Shown one piece after another: positions 23,561 through 34,756 of a stretch of DNA of 64,000 nt (positions within the stretch are counted from its first letter, which is position 1; every line of letters starts with the position of its first letter). The notes beneath the pieces were generated by a model, which was given only the letters and a program-made list of their open reading frames with translations, was not told where the DNA came from and made no database searches. Source of the DNA: Capsicum annuum (lineage: Eukaryota; Streptophyta; Magnoliopsida; Solanales; Solanaceae); NCBI RefSeq assembly GCF_002878395.1, contig NC_061119.1, positions 21,278,580 to 21,342,579 on the forward strand, in the 5' to 3' direction. Position numbers and translations under genes: made by a program.

Positions 23561-24964
23561 TCAATTCAGAGTCAGGAAGTAGAGGTTTTCTCCCAAGGGA
23601 GAGATGGTGTTCTTCATTGTCAGGGCCTTTTGTGTGTTCCCGATGTAGATGACTTGAGGCAGTGAATTCTTGTAGAAGCACATGGTGCACGATACTCTAT
23701 TCATCTAGGGGCCACTAAGATGTACCACAACTTGTGAGAGATCAATTGGTGGAGCGGGATGAAGGGGGACATTGCTGAGTTTGTGGCTAAGTGCTCTACA
23801 TGTTAGTAGGTGAAGATAGAGCATTAAAAACCTAGTGGTTCCATGCAGGAGTTAACTATTCCTACTTGGAAGTAGGAAAAAGTGAACATGGACTTCGTGA
23901 TGGGTTTGACTAGAACACGTCATCATCATGATTTAGTTTGGGTCATTATAGATAGAATGACCAATTTATCTCATTTCCTTCCCATTCATACCACTTACTA
24001 AGCCAACAATTATGCCAAACTCTATATCAGGGAGTTGGTTAGATTACATGGTGTTCCAATATCTATCATCTCAAACATAGGTATCTAGTTCACCTCTCAC
24101 TTCTGGAAAGTGTTCCAAAAGGGTCTTGGTACCCAAGTTCATCTCAGTATAGCATTTCATCCTCAAAAAAATGGTCAAGCAGAAAGGACCATTCAGACTC
24201 CAGAAGATATGCTAAGGGCGTGTGTATTTGATTTTAAGGGAAGTTGGGATGACCACTTTGCCTTGATTGAGTTTACATACAACAATAGTTATCATTTTAG
24301 TATTCAGATGGCTTCATTCGAAGCTGTCTATGGTAGGAGAAGTAGATCTCCGATCAGTTGGTTCAAAGTTAGTGAGATGACAGTCATAGGGCCTGACTTA
24401 GTATTCGATACCTTAGAGAAATTTTTGTTGATCAGATAAAGACTCCGGGCAGCTCAGAGCCGACAGAAGTCTTATATGGATGTTCATAGAAGGGATCTCA
24501 AATTCGAAGTTGATGACTATGTCTATCTCAAGATCTCTCCCATGAAGGGAGTGAAGAGATTCGGAAAGAAGGGAAAGCTCAGTCCTCGATAAGTTGGTCC
24601 CTTCAGGATTCTCAGTCGCTTCTGAAAGGTAGCCTATGAGCTTGAATTACCTTCAGATCTAGCCTCAGTTCATCTAGTTTTCCATGTCTCTTTGCTCAAG
24701 AAGTGCATAGGTGACCTAGCAGCTGTAGTCCCTATTCAGAGCATTGACATTCAGAATAGCCTCTCTTATGAAGAGATTTCAGTCGAAATCCTTGACTATC
24801 AGACTCGTAGGCTGAGGAACAACGAAGTCCCTCTAGTCTAGGTTCTTTGGTGGAATCAGTCCATGGAGGGAGCTACTTAGGAAGTATAAGCAGACATGCA
24901 AACCAAGTACCCTCATCTTCTCTCTGCTAATTCAAACTTAGCTTGAGGTAACCATTTTCCTTAA
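23561..24964 (+). pseudogene. pol: Integrase and chromodomain-like tail of block D
   Basis: The zinc-binding region has AHGARYSIHLGATK (near 23680) and AKCSTC (near 23790). The core has MDFVMGLTRTRHHH, then IISNIGI where sister A has IISDRGT (the second catalytic Asp is Asn), and intact GQAERTI (24110-24439 is open). It continues with KRFGKKGKLSPR, VAYELELPSDLASVH and CIGDLAAVVPIQSIDIQNSL. The chromodomain-like part is RRLRNNEVPLV, and it ends TAA at 24962-24964. Confidence 0.87.
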
Positions 24965-25223
24965 GCTTATTCAGTTACATGTTCAAAATTCCAGTATAAA
25001 ATTGGTATCAAGTATTAGTGCATAACTTATCATGGATTCATGTGTTCAGCTTATCAGTCATGCATCAGATATGCATGTTCAGTTAGGCTATATCCAGTTT
25101 AGAATTCCATTCAATCCTAAAATCATGTGCCAGTTGAGCATGATCAGTGTATACATCTTTTTATCTTTTCTCCCCTCTCATGCAGTCATCATTGGAGGAC
25201 GAATGTTTTCAAGGGGGAGATAT
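24965..25223 (+). other. 3' untranslated region and polypurine tract of element D
   Basis: Non-coding; ends in the purine run CAAGGGGGAGATAT (25210-25223) immediately before the LTR start. Confidence 0.85.
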
Positions 25224-28200
25224 TGTAATACCCCAAAAAATCCAAACCAATATTAGAGCCATTTACCAATCTCAGGCATAGTACATCATGGTTCTTTTAT
25301 AGTTTTATGAGTAGGTTAGATGTATATTAAGGCTTCAAATGACTCCCAGCTATCAGAAGAATCAAAACATTCCTTACCGATTGAATTCTTGAGAAGGATA
25401 TTGGTATAGTCATCTTCAAATGAGAATATCTCTCATTATATTTGGAATTTTTAAGCTTATGACCTATCAAAAAATAGATAATTTAATTAGATTTCCGATG
25501 ATATGAATTTGGCCTAAATCAAATAACAGAGCAAAGAGTTATTTCTATTTCACTTCAGTATGTCAGGCTAGAAACAGTGTTACGACATTCGTAGTAGCTT
25601 ACCATATTTGTGATGCCCTATCACGAAGGTCGTCAGCTTTATGTAGAAAACAGCTCCTAAGTGATGACATTTGTGGTAGCTTACCATATTTGTGATGCCC
25701 TACCACGAAGGTTGTCATCCTTAAGCAGAAAACAGCTCCTAAATGACAACATTCATGGTAGCTTACCACATTTGTGATGCCCTATCATGAAGGTCATCAG
25801 CCTTAGGCAGAAACCAGCTTCTAAGTGACGACATTCGTGGTAACTTTCCACATTTGTAGTTCTTTGTCACAAATGTAGTCAGCCTTAGGCAGAAACCATC
25901 TACTAAGTGATGACATTCGTGGTAGCTTACCAAATATGTGACGCCTTATCATGAAGGTCGTCAGCCTTAGGTAGAAAACAGCTACTAAGTGATGACATTC
26001 ATGGTAGCTTACCACATTTGTGATGCCTTGTCACAAATGTCATCGGCCTTAGGCATAAATCAGCTCCTAAGTGACGACCTTTGTGGTAGCATACCATATT
26101 TTGATGCCTTGTCACAAATGTCATCAGACTTAGATAGAAATAACCAATTCCAGCTCCTTTTTGACGACATTTTTGATGGCTTGTCATATTTTTGATGCCT
26201 TATCTTAAATATCGTTAGCTATGATTTTCAGCAACTGGGAATTTATTTCATAAGGGGATTTTGAACTTTTCCTTCACCTTCCACGACTTATAACCCTAAA
26301 GTGGCGTAATTTTTCCCAGTTTTCTTTAGTTAAGCATCTTAAAAACCCTCTCTTACACTCAACCACAAAATTAGGGTTTTCTCTCAAGATCATTTCTGCA
26401 AGAGCAAGCCTAAGGAATTCTTCAAGAACCTTCAGAAACATTAGATCTATTTAAATATTCAATCACTAAGGTATGCATAGTGTTCATGTATGGATCCAAT
26501 CCGTTCATAGCGATCAAGAACCATGTTTTAAATAATATTTTGTAAACTTTTTATGGTGATATGAGTATGTACATGTTGACGATTGTTTTTTAAGTTTCAA
26601 TGTGATGTCTAAAGGTGTTTTCATGGAATATATATGTTTGTTAATTGAAAACCATGAACTTTAGGTTGTTTAATATACTGCAAGTATGAAACTCACCTAT
26701 GCCTTAAAGAATGCATGCAAGGTGTTTGATAAAATGCTTAGGATGCTAGAAATTCATGTTTGTATGGTTCTATGATATCTAAATGATAAGTCCATGTTAG
26801 CTATATACTTCAATATGAATTCCATGCTCTTTATGTGTTGCTATTGTGGTGGTATGAAGCATGCAAGCTAATGGAGATATACAATATGTACATGAAATAT
26901 ATCTATGCAATACCTACAATGTTTAAGATGTTGAATAACTATATGAAATATGATATCACTACTTATGATATTATGAATTGTGGACTCAAATCTTATGATC
27001 AAGTTATGTCATGTGTCTCAGTTTTCTTCTATCGAGTCCTGGGGGTGTTCGTACCTGAAAAACATAGTTGTGTGCCTAGAGCAATGTCATGTTTTCACGA
27101 TAATCCCAGTCAAGCTAAAATCTATAGAACTCAGTCAGTCATGTGACTCAAGAAACCTCAGAAATATCATGATCTCAGTTTACTCTAAGATAATACTACT
27201 ACTCTGTCAGTCAATGGAAGTCTGTCAATCTGTCCATGTACAGTTAGTTAAATCATGTTCAGTCTCTTCAGATAGGAGTAGAAGTTAGCACTGAGTGAAT
27301 CCAAGGATGGGAACTAACCTACTAGTTAAGGGTGTGATTGTTAACAGTCATTCTTGTATTCTAGAACTACATAGCCAGTGTAGGTTGAGATATCTTAAAC
27401 TGTCAGATTAGGGTTGATGAGGTGGATTAACCTATCAGTTTAGGGTTCCCACCGTTCTCCTTACAAATACCTACCAGCTAAGGGTCATCCACAATTATGC
27501 TTACTAGTGGCACGGTATTGACACCCCTCTAGTCGGGGCAGAGATTGGACCCTAACTTAGCTATATACATTATTCGAGAATGTCAGTTAAACAACTACCT
27601 CCAGAATTAGTCTCAATAAAAGAAGTCAGATAGGTGTTTAGATTTTAGTATATCAGGACTGTCATATACAGTCAGACTCAGTTATAGTATAGAAATCAGA
27701 TAGTTGCATCATATTCAGGATTGTCAAATATAGTCGGCCATGTTATCATAATTTCAGTATCCGTCATGATAGCCATCAGTAAACCATGTATTAGCATATA
27801 GGACTAGCTATCATGCACCCACGATTTTAGTTACTATGTATGCATATTTTTACTCTTATGTTCATATTAGTTAGACAGTTAGCATTATTTGTGCATGTAA
27901 ACCCTGTTTATATTTAGCCTACCTCACTTGTATACTCAGTACATTCCCTTGTACTGAAGCATTTGCACGATGGTGGTTTCTTTTCATGTTATACCATAGG
28001 TTCAGAGACACAAGCTCCAGATCTGCAGTAGTAGTAGTATTTTTAGTCACAGAGATTCAGAGAGTCCTTTTCATTCGAGGAAAAATATGATTTGATTTAT
28101 TCATTATTATTTTGGTCCGTTATCAATTTACGGAGTTAGTTTGAGACATATTCCCTCAACTCCTTATTCAGACAGTATTTAGAGGCTTTCAGATTTAGTA

Positions 28201-28444
28201 TTCAGACTTATGTTCAGATTTGATTTACTTTTCAACTATTTTCCGTATCTTTCACCCATATGGATATTATGTTTTGACAAATTATCTATTCAATTGAACC
28301 TTATGGCCTACATGTTTATATTTTCCACATTATTACGTTATATATGCAGTGTACAGGTACAGATATCAGTCATGGGTTAGCTTGTGGTCCCTCAGGGCCA
28401 TAAGTACCATGTAGCATTCTGGTTCAGCAAATCGGGGCGTTACA
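25224..28444 (+). repeat. 3' LTR of element D (3221 bp) with internal minisatellite
   Basis: It starts TGTAATACCCC and ends GGGGCGTTACA, both ends intact. It is 700 bp longer than the LTRs of A and G, mainly because of the 82-bp tandem array at 25584-26220 in the U3. Beyond that it carries the usual landmarks ('gtcctgggggtgttcg' near 27035, 'taggagtagaagttagcac' near 27274, 'catgggttagcttgtgg' near 28371). No gene inside. Confidence 0.9.
25584..26220 (+). repeat. 82-bp tandem array (about 8 units) in D's LTR
   Basis: Units begin at 25584, 25666, 25748, 25830, 25912, 25994 and 26076, exactly 82 bp apart, and an eighth diverged unit starts at 26166. Each unit carries TGACGACATTCG (or a variant), the dyad TGGTAGCTTACCA (exact in four units), ACAAATGT/ACGAAGGT, and GTCGTCAGCCTTA. 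The unit's start and GTCGTCA part are inverted copies, so each unit can fold back. It lies in the U3, where transcription control sites of LTRs are expected. Confidence 0.93.
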
Positions 28445-29793
28445 AATATGAACTAGGAAAATCAGTTCAGTGTCTATTCAGTTGGGAGTAGGATTCAACA
28501 CTTAGTGAACCTAGGGATGAGGGCTCACCTGTTATCCATAGAGGGTGTGATCCTTAGTAGCAATCCCTATGTTCCAGGACTACGTAGCCAACGTAGGTTG
28601 AGATGCACCCCTACAAGTTTAGGAACTATTCATCTCCTTTGAGTTTTCCTTACAGGAGGTATTGACGGAAGAGCTCCTTGTCAGAGAGGGTTTACTCACA
28701 GCTTGTCTTTATCCATGGTATGGTACTATCACACTTCTAATTGGGTTTACAAATTGGACTCCACCAATTTAGATTCGGGTCATGTAGGTTAAATGATTAC
28801 CTCCCACAGTCTCAATTTCAGATTCAGTCTTAGTAATAGAACTCAGTTCAGTTCTATAGATATCAGGACTGTCAGATACAACTACTCAACTAAGTATAAA
28901 ACTTTGCTAGTTACATCAGAATCAGGACTGTCAGCTATTGTCACCCAGTACAGTCTGGAACTTAGATATTTATTCAGATTTAGTACTGTCAAATACAGTC
29001 ACTCAGTCCAATAAAGAGCTCTGACATTTCTCAGTTTCAGTATACTAAGTTATCAGTTATCAGTATTATAGTACCAATAACCTCAGATATCAATTACCTG
29101 TAAACTCCGTAATTTATATCATCATAGACTCAGTTATTCAGTTTCCTAGTATTAGTAAACTCAGATGTTAGTACATCAGTATTCAGTATAGTCATGACCT
29201 CAAGTCTAGTTTATGTATTCATGCATGTATTTATGTTGCGTTCATGTTTATGTAATCAGTTAGTTTTTATTGTTCATGCATATGAACCATTGCATTCATA
29301 TTACCTCACTTGCATACCAGTACATTCAATTATACTAACATATTTGTGCTATGGTGTTTTATACTATAGGTTTAGCAACACGAGCTCCTAAGCATCCTTA
29401 GTATATTAGACATTCATCATCCAGACTAGAGTGAGTTCTCATTATCCGAATATATAATTATTATCTATTACTTTATTATTTTAGTAATTCGGAGTTAGTT
29501 GGGGGCATGTCCCATCAACTGCAAAGTATTTAGTTAGTTTTGGAGATATTCAGACTAGAACATATTTCAGACAGTTTATTTTAGTTTTGGGTATTATTAT
29601 ACCCCATTACATACATTGTTTGATATTTAGTAGTAGTTTATTTTTTAACCTTATGGCCTTACTTCTTATATTTTTCATATTTACAGTATATTATTTAGTG
29701 TTCAGTTATAGATATCAGTTATGGGTTAACTTATGGTCCTTCGAGGTCATGAGCATCGTGTAGCATTTTGGGTACCAGATTCGGGGCGTTATA
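28445..29793 (+). repeat. 5' LTR of element E, 5' half missing
   Basis: It starts immediately after D's LTR end and corresponds to E's 3' LTR from about 34203 onward. It ends GGGGCGTTATA-type (GTTATA, mutated from GTTACA). The precise abutment suggests D inserted into this LTR, although the other half of E's LTR is not found upstream of C. Confidence 0.8.
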
Positions 29794-29797
29794 AACT

Positions 29798-29809
29798 TTT
29801 TATCAGAGC
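29798..29809 (+). other. Degenerate primer binding site of element E
   Basis: TTTTATCAGAGC, the tRNA-Met complement TGGTATCAGAGC with GG changed to TT. The leader 29810-30015 holds no gene. Confidence 0.75.
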
Positions 29810-30015
29810 ATAAGGTTCAACAGTGTCCTAGGAAGTCTGAAAGGCTGCATCAAGTAGAATCTTGTGCATGGGTATGTTGTGCACCACGCTTATGGACAGG
29901 AGGCTATGAGATGTTTTAGGAATAGTTCCCTTCTTTCAGTATTCATGTTGTGCCAGTGAGAAAGAGCTCAAATTTAACTTCCAATATAATCTGCTCTTCT
30001 TTTCATTTATAGAAC

Positions 30016-30525
30016 ATGCCTTTGAAAGGGTCTAGCAAAAGGAGAACCGGTAATCAGTCAGTACGTCAGCCCGTTTAGGCAGATCCCCTGGATGAACATT
30101 CTTCCCATGCCAAATTTAGGACTGAATTCACTACTCTAGCCGTTGTAGTCATAGCTCAGAATAAATGACCAGTTGTTACTCCGGCCAACCCACTGGTCAA
30201 TTCAGCTACAACTAGGATTTAGGACTTCACTTAAAGAATTCGTCCCTACTCTTCGATTCTAAATCCGAAGAGGATCCATAGGAGTTCTTTGACAAGGTTC
30301 AGAAAGTCACAAATATCATGGGAGTGACTCCTAGTGAGTGTGCCAGTTATCCACTTATCAGATACAAGATATAGCTCATACGTAGTTTAAACAGTGAAAG
30401 GTAGATAGGGGTATAGATGCAGGACACATAGAATGGGAATAGTTTCTCAGTCTCCACCCAGTGGGTCAGTCTATCATAGCCCGACAGGTATACAGGAACT
30501 ATCTAGTTATGGTACCTCAAAATTC
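30016..30525 (+). pseudogene. gag: gag start and protease scrap of element E
   Basis: The ATG at 30016 opens MPLKGSSKRRTGNQSVRQPV, then stops (TAG in place of CAG), with HAKFRTEFTTLAVVV still readable. From about 30445 the sequence jumps to the protease region ('cccagtgggtcag' through 'tacaggaactatc'), so most of gag and all of pol are deleted. Confidence 0.78.
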
Positions 30526-32010
30526 CAGGCCTATAGGTCCAAGTAGTAACACCAGTATTCAGTAAGGGAAAATGATTCCTGACCCATTCCTATCTTAGTA
30601 CAAAGTTATATTCTTCAGCCATCACGATACTTACACATACATCACGTCACAATTTTGTGAATCCAACATATATTCATACTTTCCATAGAATCGTGTGCAT
30701 TTCAAGTTCCTAGTATGAGGAAGCCCAATTCACTCAGTGTTATAAATCATATCCCATGGACACAGAAATTCCAGAATCAGGTCATACAGCTCACGTCTCA
30801 TGCTACGCTACTAATGATCAGTTAAAATAAAATTTAGAGTACGTAAAGTTTATCCATAGTTTAGACCCCTCAGTAAATCTGTGGTGTTGATGTTCCATCC
30901 CTTATCCCTCAGTTACAACGTCATTCAATTATCAGTATTTAGTAAATACTAAGATAATTCTATAGAACCATGGCCTTCAGTTATCAGTTATTTATCCATC
31001 TAGATTTAGTACTTCAATACCAATCTAACCCTCATTTATCAGGGACCAATATTCAGTCCCAGTTATAGTCTTAGTTACGGTAACAATCTCAATTACCATC
31101 TTAGCTACAATCTCTGTCCTAGTCCTAGGCCAGTCAAATCATTAACTCTGTTCACTTTGAGGATTACCTGACCATAGTATAAAGCCATCATTTACTCAGT
31201 TATTATTATTTCAGTACCTCAGTTTATAGAATGTTTCCAAATCATACTGGACACTTGGTATTGCGTTCTTAAGGTAATATAGTTTTTAATCATTCATACT
31301 CAGTTACCTCATGTTACCTAGTTAGTCATTACCTTCTATGTACAATACTCTATAGTCTAAGTCCATCCTTTTAGGTGAAGTATAGTTCAGCCTTACAGAC
31401 CCATTAGTCAGCTATCAGTTATTTAGTTAATCAAATAAGTTAGTAGATTTATCGATTCGTGCTCAGCACCCTTGTGAATCTTTTTAGTAGTCTTAGTAAA
31501 GTGTATAAGGATTAGTCACTTTATCTTAGATGATGTTTCATAGGATTTTTCTCCTAATACAAGAATCCCAGCCATGTACCGATCTCTTATTCTGATGTCC
31601 TTCTCAGATCTGGCCAAGATTTGCTATCTCCCTACAGTCACTAGAACTCTACAGAAAAGAGTGTTATTAGAACGCTCTATTCGAGTACAAGTTTCCAGTT
31701 TGAGTTAGTTAAGCAGCTAGTAATTTAGTTTAAAAGCCAGACTGATAAGTTCAGATAGTGTGGTTTCCTATCTTTCCATCTAGTCGCACTATCCAGAGTC
31801 TCAGAAATGTGATTATTCTAAGATGGACTAACCAGGTAGTTACGTGTTTAGCCCAGTTCATGTATTATGCCTCAGTTTCATATCCCAGATAATTAGTCAT
31901 GATTGAGTTCCTAGGTGCCTTATGCATCGCCTAATTTTTCTTAGTATCTTAGCAAAGTCAGCCTAGTAATTTTTTTTCAAGGGACATAATGTCCCAAGGG
32001 GGAGATACAC
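30526..32010 (+). other. Unrecognised non-coding stretch ending in a second polypurine tract
   Basis: No usable reading frame and no pol motif; full of TCAGT/CAGTTA-type short words like retroelement UTRs. It ends with AAGGGGGAGATACAC (31996-32010) followed by TGTAATTCCCC at 32011, which looks like a polypurine tract and LTR start. It may be the 3' end of another element fused into E. Confidence 0.5.
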
Positions 32011-32603
32011 TGTAATTCCCCTAACCTTCAAGACATAAACGTTCCACTTTTTCTTTTTATAATGAATCCAGTTTAGGGTAAGGAATACTCATGAGTTGAC
32101 CCTCAAACTCCGATCTCTACTGTAAGCCATGTATTCAAGGTACCCAGTTCAGATCATGATATCTAGCTTATGTATCAAGTTCCATACATAGTTACGTTCA
32201 CGTGTTTACGCTCATGCATATCTAGTAATTAATTTCAGGCTCATTAGGATTTTAAGTTTAAGGAACAATATCTCTTGAACTTACCAGTTTCATGCTTAGA
32301 TTTCCATTATAAACTTGGTATCAATTACCATTGCACATTCAGTCATGTATTCGTGTGTCAGATCAGTCATGTATTCATGCATCAGATATATGCATGTTCA
32401 GTATAATATATTTATCTTATTAGTCATGCCTGTTATGAAATCATACATCTGGTATGCATGCTTAGAATAAATCTCAGTAAATCAGTAATGTTAGTCATGT
32501 ACTCATGTTTTAGTTGTTCATGTTCAGCATGTACTCCAACTTATCATTTTTCCCCATCTCAGTTAGTCTCATTCGAGCATGAATGTTTCTAAGGGGGAGA
32601 TAT
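32011..32603 (+). other. LTR-start fragment followed by 3' UTR and polypurine tract of element E
   Basis: TGTAATTCCCC at 32011 begins an LTR-like piece of perhaps 150-180 bp. The sequence then turns into the CATG/TCAGT-rich 3' UTR typical of this family (compare 4260-4500). It ends in AAGGGGGAGATAT (32591-32603) before the real 3' LTR. Confidence 0.6.
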
Positions 32604-34756
32604 TGAAAGACCCCAAAAATTCTAAGCTTAATTCAGTCTATTTATTCTTGTTAAGGGGGTTCCATACTTAGAAGGTTCTAGCTAAGTTTCCAAACTTAGT
32701 TTATTTTAGGCTTTGAAAGTTCATAGTCCTATTTTGTGACTTTAATATCTTTTAATGGTCTGTATTCTTGCTAATTCGTGACTAGGAAGGTCAATAGGTG
32801 TTCTCAAACAAGTTTAGGATTTTTTAGAGCTCGTTTAGACCATGTTTGGAATCCCAAAATAGTTGACCATTGTGATCTTGGCATGCCACATTGCCAATCG
32901 CGTTGGTTGATATTATTATATGTTGCCAAGATCAAAGTACTGAGGCTTGATGTGATGATCATGCGACGCGTCGACTATCGTATTGATGCCATGACATGCC
33001 GTGTCACTAATAGCGTCGATGCCCAATTCTAAGTCATTTAAAAACCATGTCCTCAGGGTTATTTGAGTGTTTTTCCCATGCCCTTCAGCCCTCATGACAC
33101 GGAATTTAGACCTCTTTTGGCTAATCCTATTCAATATTCAAAAATCCTCAAGAGCAAAACCCTAAGGCTATTAATTCAAGACTTAATTTTCAACGGATTC
33201 CACCATCAACCTTCAAGAATTCACCAACTAAGGTTTGTAAAATGTGCATCCAAGGGTTTATTCCACCCTTGGAGTCCAAGAAACCTTTTCAAAAACTCAA
33301 TATAATGTTTTTGATGAATTTCATGATTTAATTTGATTTGTGTTCATGACTATTATATTAATGGATTCTCTAGTTCATGATTTAGTTATAATATCTATGT
33401 GAAGTAAAGTGATATATGTGTAGTACCATGTGAAACCATGTAAAACCCTTGAAATTTTTTAATGAAAATGTGAATTATGATGCCTATTTATTGTATAGGG
33501 TTATGTGCATATGTTATGCTGACCAAGTGATTGATGAATTGCTAATGTGAGTTAATAAGTAAAGAAATCATGCCATGCTCATTAAGTGCAAGTTGTATCA
33601 TGCAAGTGTTTGACAAATTATTAATGAGAATCAAATAAATCTATGTTATAGTATGCTAATATGTATTCCCCATTCATGTACAAGTAATGCATCTCAAGTG
33701 GTTGTTAAAATGTCTAAATGAATGAATGATAAACATATATCCACTGTTGAGCTTTTAAGATTATGCCATGATTTACTTACTATGCTATTGAGTAATGGGG
33801 GTACTTGTACCCGACAATTTAGCTATGAGCCTAGAGCTAGTGTTAGTTGTCACCATACTCACAGTCAAGCTATGATCAGTAGAACTCAATCAGTTATGTG
33901 ACTCGGGAAAATTTAGTAAATTCAGTATCAGTACAGTAATCTCAATGATCTCAGTAATCTCAGTGATCTCAGTAGTCTCTGTGATCTCAGTAATCTCAGT
34001 GATCTCAGTATCTTTGTAATCATAATCAGTTATCAGATCTCAGTAGTATTTAGTTAAGACCTCAGTAACTCAGTCAACTAGAAGAACAGTAGCATTCTAT
34101 CAGTTAATAGAATTCAGTACTATTCTATCATTCAATGAAACTCAATGAACTCAGTTTAATTTAGTAAAATAGTACCATCAGTAATAGCTCATATATGTCA
34201 AGTGTTAACTAGGAAGATTAGTTCAGTGTCTATTCAATTGGGAGTAGGATTCAACATCGAGTCAACGCAGGGATAAGGTTTGACCTGTTAGCTAGTAAAG
34301 GGTTTGATCCTTAGTATCCATCCCTACATTCCAGAACGACGTAGCTAGCGTAGGTTGAGATGCACCCCTACCAGTCTAGGGAATATTCATCTTCTTTGAG
34401 TTTTCCTTACAAGAGGGGTTGACGGAAGAGCTCCCTATTAGAGAGGCTTTATTCATAGCTTATATTTACCCATGTCACGGTAATGACCCCCTTCCAGCTA
34501 GGGTTATAGGTTAGACCCCACCAGTTCAGATTTGGGGTATGTAGGTTATATGATTACCTCCCACAAACTCAGTTTCATAGTCAGTCTCAGTAATAGAACT
34601 CTGTTCAATTATATAGATATCAAGACTGTCAGATACAGTCTCTGAGCTCAATACGAAACTATGCTAATTCCATTAGAATTAGGACTATAAGATATTATCA
34701 TATAGTTCAGTCTGGAACTCAGATAGTTATTCAGCTTCAGGATTGTCAAATATAGA
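32604..34756 (+). repeat. 3' LTR of element E, 3' end cut off
   Basis: It starts TGAAAGACCCC after the polypurine tract. U3 contains CpG motifs near 32960 (GCGACGCGTCGAC, with the palindrome GACGCGTC) and 33010. It breaks off at about 34756 inside the 'ggattgtcaaatatag' region, where pol sequence of element F begins, so roughly 600 bp of the LTR end are missing. Confidence 0.82.
33934..34014 (+). repeat. 9-bp tandem repeat in E's LTR
   Basis: About nine units of CAGTAATCT / CAGTGATCT, often alternating, giving an 18-bp higher-order period. It lies in the R-U5 half of the LTR. Likely a slippage expansion of the CAGTxATCT word common in these LTRs. Confidence 0.88.

Larger units (their letters stand above)
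16796..28444 (+). mobile_element. Composite element C/D: chromovirus with two gag-protease blocks
   Basis: The order is 5'-truncated LTR (16796-18502), tRNA-Met primer site, gag plus protease (block C), then a second leader, gag, protease, RT, RNase H, integrase and chromodomain-like tail (block D), polypurine tract, and a 3' LTR of 3221 bp. Only one LTR stands on each side, so either an internal duplication or a recombination between two elements produced the double gag. All frames are broken. Confidence 0.8.
28445..34756 (+). mobile_element. Element E: badly scrambled chromovirus remnant
   Basis: The 3' half of a 5' LTR, a degenerate primer site, the start of gag, a scrap of protease, about 1.5 kb of unrecognised sequence, a 3' UTR with polypurine tract, and most of a 3' LTR. 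The two LTR parts are of one family: both have 'gttcagtgtctattca(a/g)ttgggagtaggattcaaca' as adjoining landmarks (28466 on and 34223 on). RT, RNase H and integrase are gone. Confidence 0.78.

Noticed and set aside
25584..26220. CRISPR-like array (regular repeats of fixed spacing)
   Set aside because: The whole 82-bp unit repeats with no unique spacers, and it lies within a plant retrotransposon LTR. It is a minisatellite.
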